Origin: Phycisphaerales bacterium
Lineage (GTDB): Bacteria; Planctomycetota; Phycisphaerae; Phycisphaerales; SM1A02
Assembly (NCBI GenBank): GCA_014238785.1
Contig: JABAAL010000041.1
Location: forward strand, 1 to 64,000
Reading direction: 5' to 3'
Length of the DNA: 64,000 bases
The notes under the pieces were generated by a model that saw nothing but the letters and a program-made list of their open reading frames with translations, was not told the DNA's origin and ran no database searches. Both the position numbers and the translations under genes were made by a program. Of this stretch, positions 63,226-64,000 are shown one piece after another (position 1 is the first letter of the stretch; every line of letters begins with the position of its first letter).

Positions 63226-63720
63226 ATGTTATGCCCTTATTGCGAACGAGATGATGACAAGGTCATCGACAGCCGTGGCTCCGATGGAGGCAAATCTATT
63301 CGTCGAAGACGAGCGTGCCAAAAATGCAACCGCAGATTCACCACATTTGAACGAGTTGAAAAAACTTCACGGTTAATGGTCATAAAACGAGATGGCACAC
63401 GTATCCCATTTGACCCTGAAAAAGTTCTCAGAGGGCTTCAAGCAGCTTGCGGCAAAAGGGGCATTCCAGAGGATCGAAAAATAGCAATCGTTCGTGATGT
63501 TGAAGAAGAGCTCATGGAATTATTTGAGCGAGAAGTCCCAAGCAAAGAAGTCGGCTTGCGCGTTGCTAATCAATTAAAGACCGTTGACCAAATCGTCTAC
63601 ATTCGATACGCAAGCGAGTATTTTAATTTTCAAGATTTGGAAGCCCTCTCGCGAGAAGTTTCCGAACTGCAAGAAGAACCCCCAATCATCCCAAAGCAAT
63701 CTGACCTTTTTAACAAATAA
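63226..63720 (+). CDS. nrdR: Transcriptional repressor NrdR
   Basis: 164 residues. Zinc ribbon with MLCPYCERDDDKVIDSRGSD and RRRRACQKCNRRFTTFERVE, followed by an ATP-cone (MVIKRDGTRIPFDPEKVL). NrdR represses ribonucleotide reductase genes when dATP is high. It is 16 bases upstream of thrS. The TSCPD protein at 26203 is a second reductase-linked gene in the window. Confidence 0.95.
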   Translation: MLCPYCERDDDKVIDSRGSDGGKSIRRRRACQKCNRRFTTFERVEKTSRLMVIKRDGTRIPFDPEKVLRGLQAACGKRGIPEDRKIAIVRDVEEELMELFEREVPSKEVGLRVANQLKTVDQIVYIRYASEYFNFQDLEALSREVSELQEEPPIIPKQSDLFNK

Positions 63721-63736
63721 AGCAACAAGTAGACCC

Positions 63737-64000
63737 ATGCCAACAATCACACTTCCAGACGGTACAACTCGTTCCTTTGAAGGAACCATAACACCCTACG
63801 CCATTGCGTTAGACATTTCCGAAGGTCTTGCTGCATGCGCAGTTGGCGCAAGAATTAATGGCGAGTTATCTGATGTACACGCATCCATCGAAAAAGATGC
63901 AGAAGTAAAGATAGTCACTGCGCGAAAAGGTGAAAAGGAAAGCGATCCAGACGCGCTTATGCTTATTCGCCACAGCTGCGCACACGTCATGGCCGAAGCA
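63737..64000 (+). CDS. thrS: Threonyl-tRNA synthetase, N-terminal part
   Basis: 88 codons before the right edge. TGS domain MPTITLPDGTTRSFEG, the ALDISEGLAACAVGARING region, and the start of the editing domain LIRHSCAHVMAEA match ThrS. The C-terminal catalytic domain lies outside. AGTAGA is a weak ribosome binding site before the ATG. Probably cotranscribed with nrdR. Confidence 0.92.
   Translation, partial: MPTITLPDGTTRSFEGTITPYAIALDISEGLAACAVGARINGELSDVHASIEKDAEVKIVTARKGEKESDPDALMLIRHSCAHVMAEA

Overview
This 64 kb window looks like chromosomal DNA of a bacterium from the PVC group, most likely a planctomycete close to the Phycisphaerae. The pointers are a PVC-type small basic protein (53993-54229), a secreted protein with a VPxPG plus poly-Arg C-terminal sorting signal, a secreted protein with a short Phycisphaerae-style dockerin repeat, several class III prepilins, and a partly dispersed gene order (rpmH without rnpA, rpsF-ssb-rplI without rpsR, no mreBCD next to mrdA-rodA). 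Assignment is by motif recognition only; no database search was run. I see no IS element, prophage, integrase or CRISPR array. Nearly all of the window is densely packed core genome with many 1-8 bp stop/start overlaps.

Layout. 1-9.1 kb (minus): a type IV pilus / type II secretion-like cluster with two PilB/GspE ATPases, PilT, PilC/GspF and four consecutive prepilin-like genes running off the left edge. 9.2-13.2 kb (plus): stand-alone CoaB, NhaD-type antiporter, universal stress protein, ThiS and ThiG. 13.3-20.8 kb (minus): phosphomannomutase, DinG-type helicase, RsmG, RodA, PBP2. 20.8-26.0 kb (plus): a strong promoter, a structured untranslated stretch, tRNA-Gln, a GlmU uridylyltransferase domain, Prs, L25, Pth, S6, SSB, L9 and a terminator. 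26.1-31.6 kb (minus): GH10-like protein, ComEA-like HhH protein, Mfd, and a lone TSCPD protein. 31.7-46 kb: PurC, FolD, CoaX, a shortened MnmE-like GTPase, FabI, tRNA-Arg, EamA transporter, nitrilase-family amidase, a beta-repeat membrane protein, RNase III, L34, shikimate kinase, IlvC, UppP, LigA, and a PBP4-type carboxypeptidase. 46-52.7 kb: a TlpA-type thioredoxin with His/Pro-rich ends, FolK, PncC/CinA, an orphan solute-binding protein, PyrF, then DUF971, a hotdog thioesterase and a glycosyltransferase. 52.8-60.4 kb: aminotransferase, small basic protein, SPOR-like protein, AcpS, MoaB, MoaE, Nth, TPR, RecX, rhodanese, CdsA and a coiled-coil zinc-ribbon protein. 60.5-64 kb: two secreted surface proteins, one more prepilin, NrdR and the start of ThrS.

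How it fits together. Cell-envelope growth is well represented (RodA/PBP2, UppP, PBP4, the GlmU domain, CdsA, FabI, AcpS). Translation and genome maintenance genes are interleaved (L25, S6, L9, L34, Pth, RsmG, RNase III; SSB, Mfd, DinG, LigA, Nth, RecX). The pilus cluster at the left and the surface-protein/prepilin locus at the right are the main outward-facing functions.

I did not find a clear new defence or mobile system. The best leads are the structured RNA upstream of tRNA-Gln, a GH10-fold protein in which both catalytic glutamates appear to be replaced, a shortened MnmE relative translationally coupled to a CoaX with an altered first motif, matching acidic tails on three neighbouring ribosomal proteins, and a membrane-anchored beta-repeat protein of unknown role.
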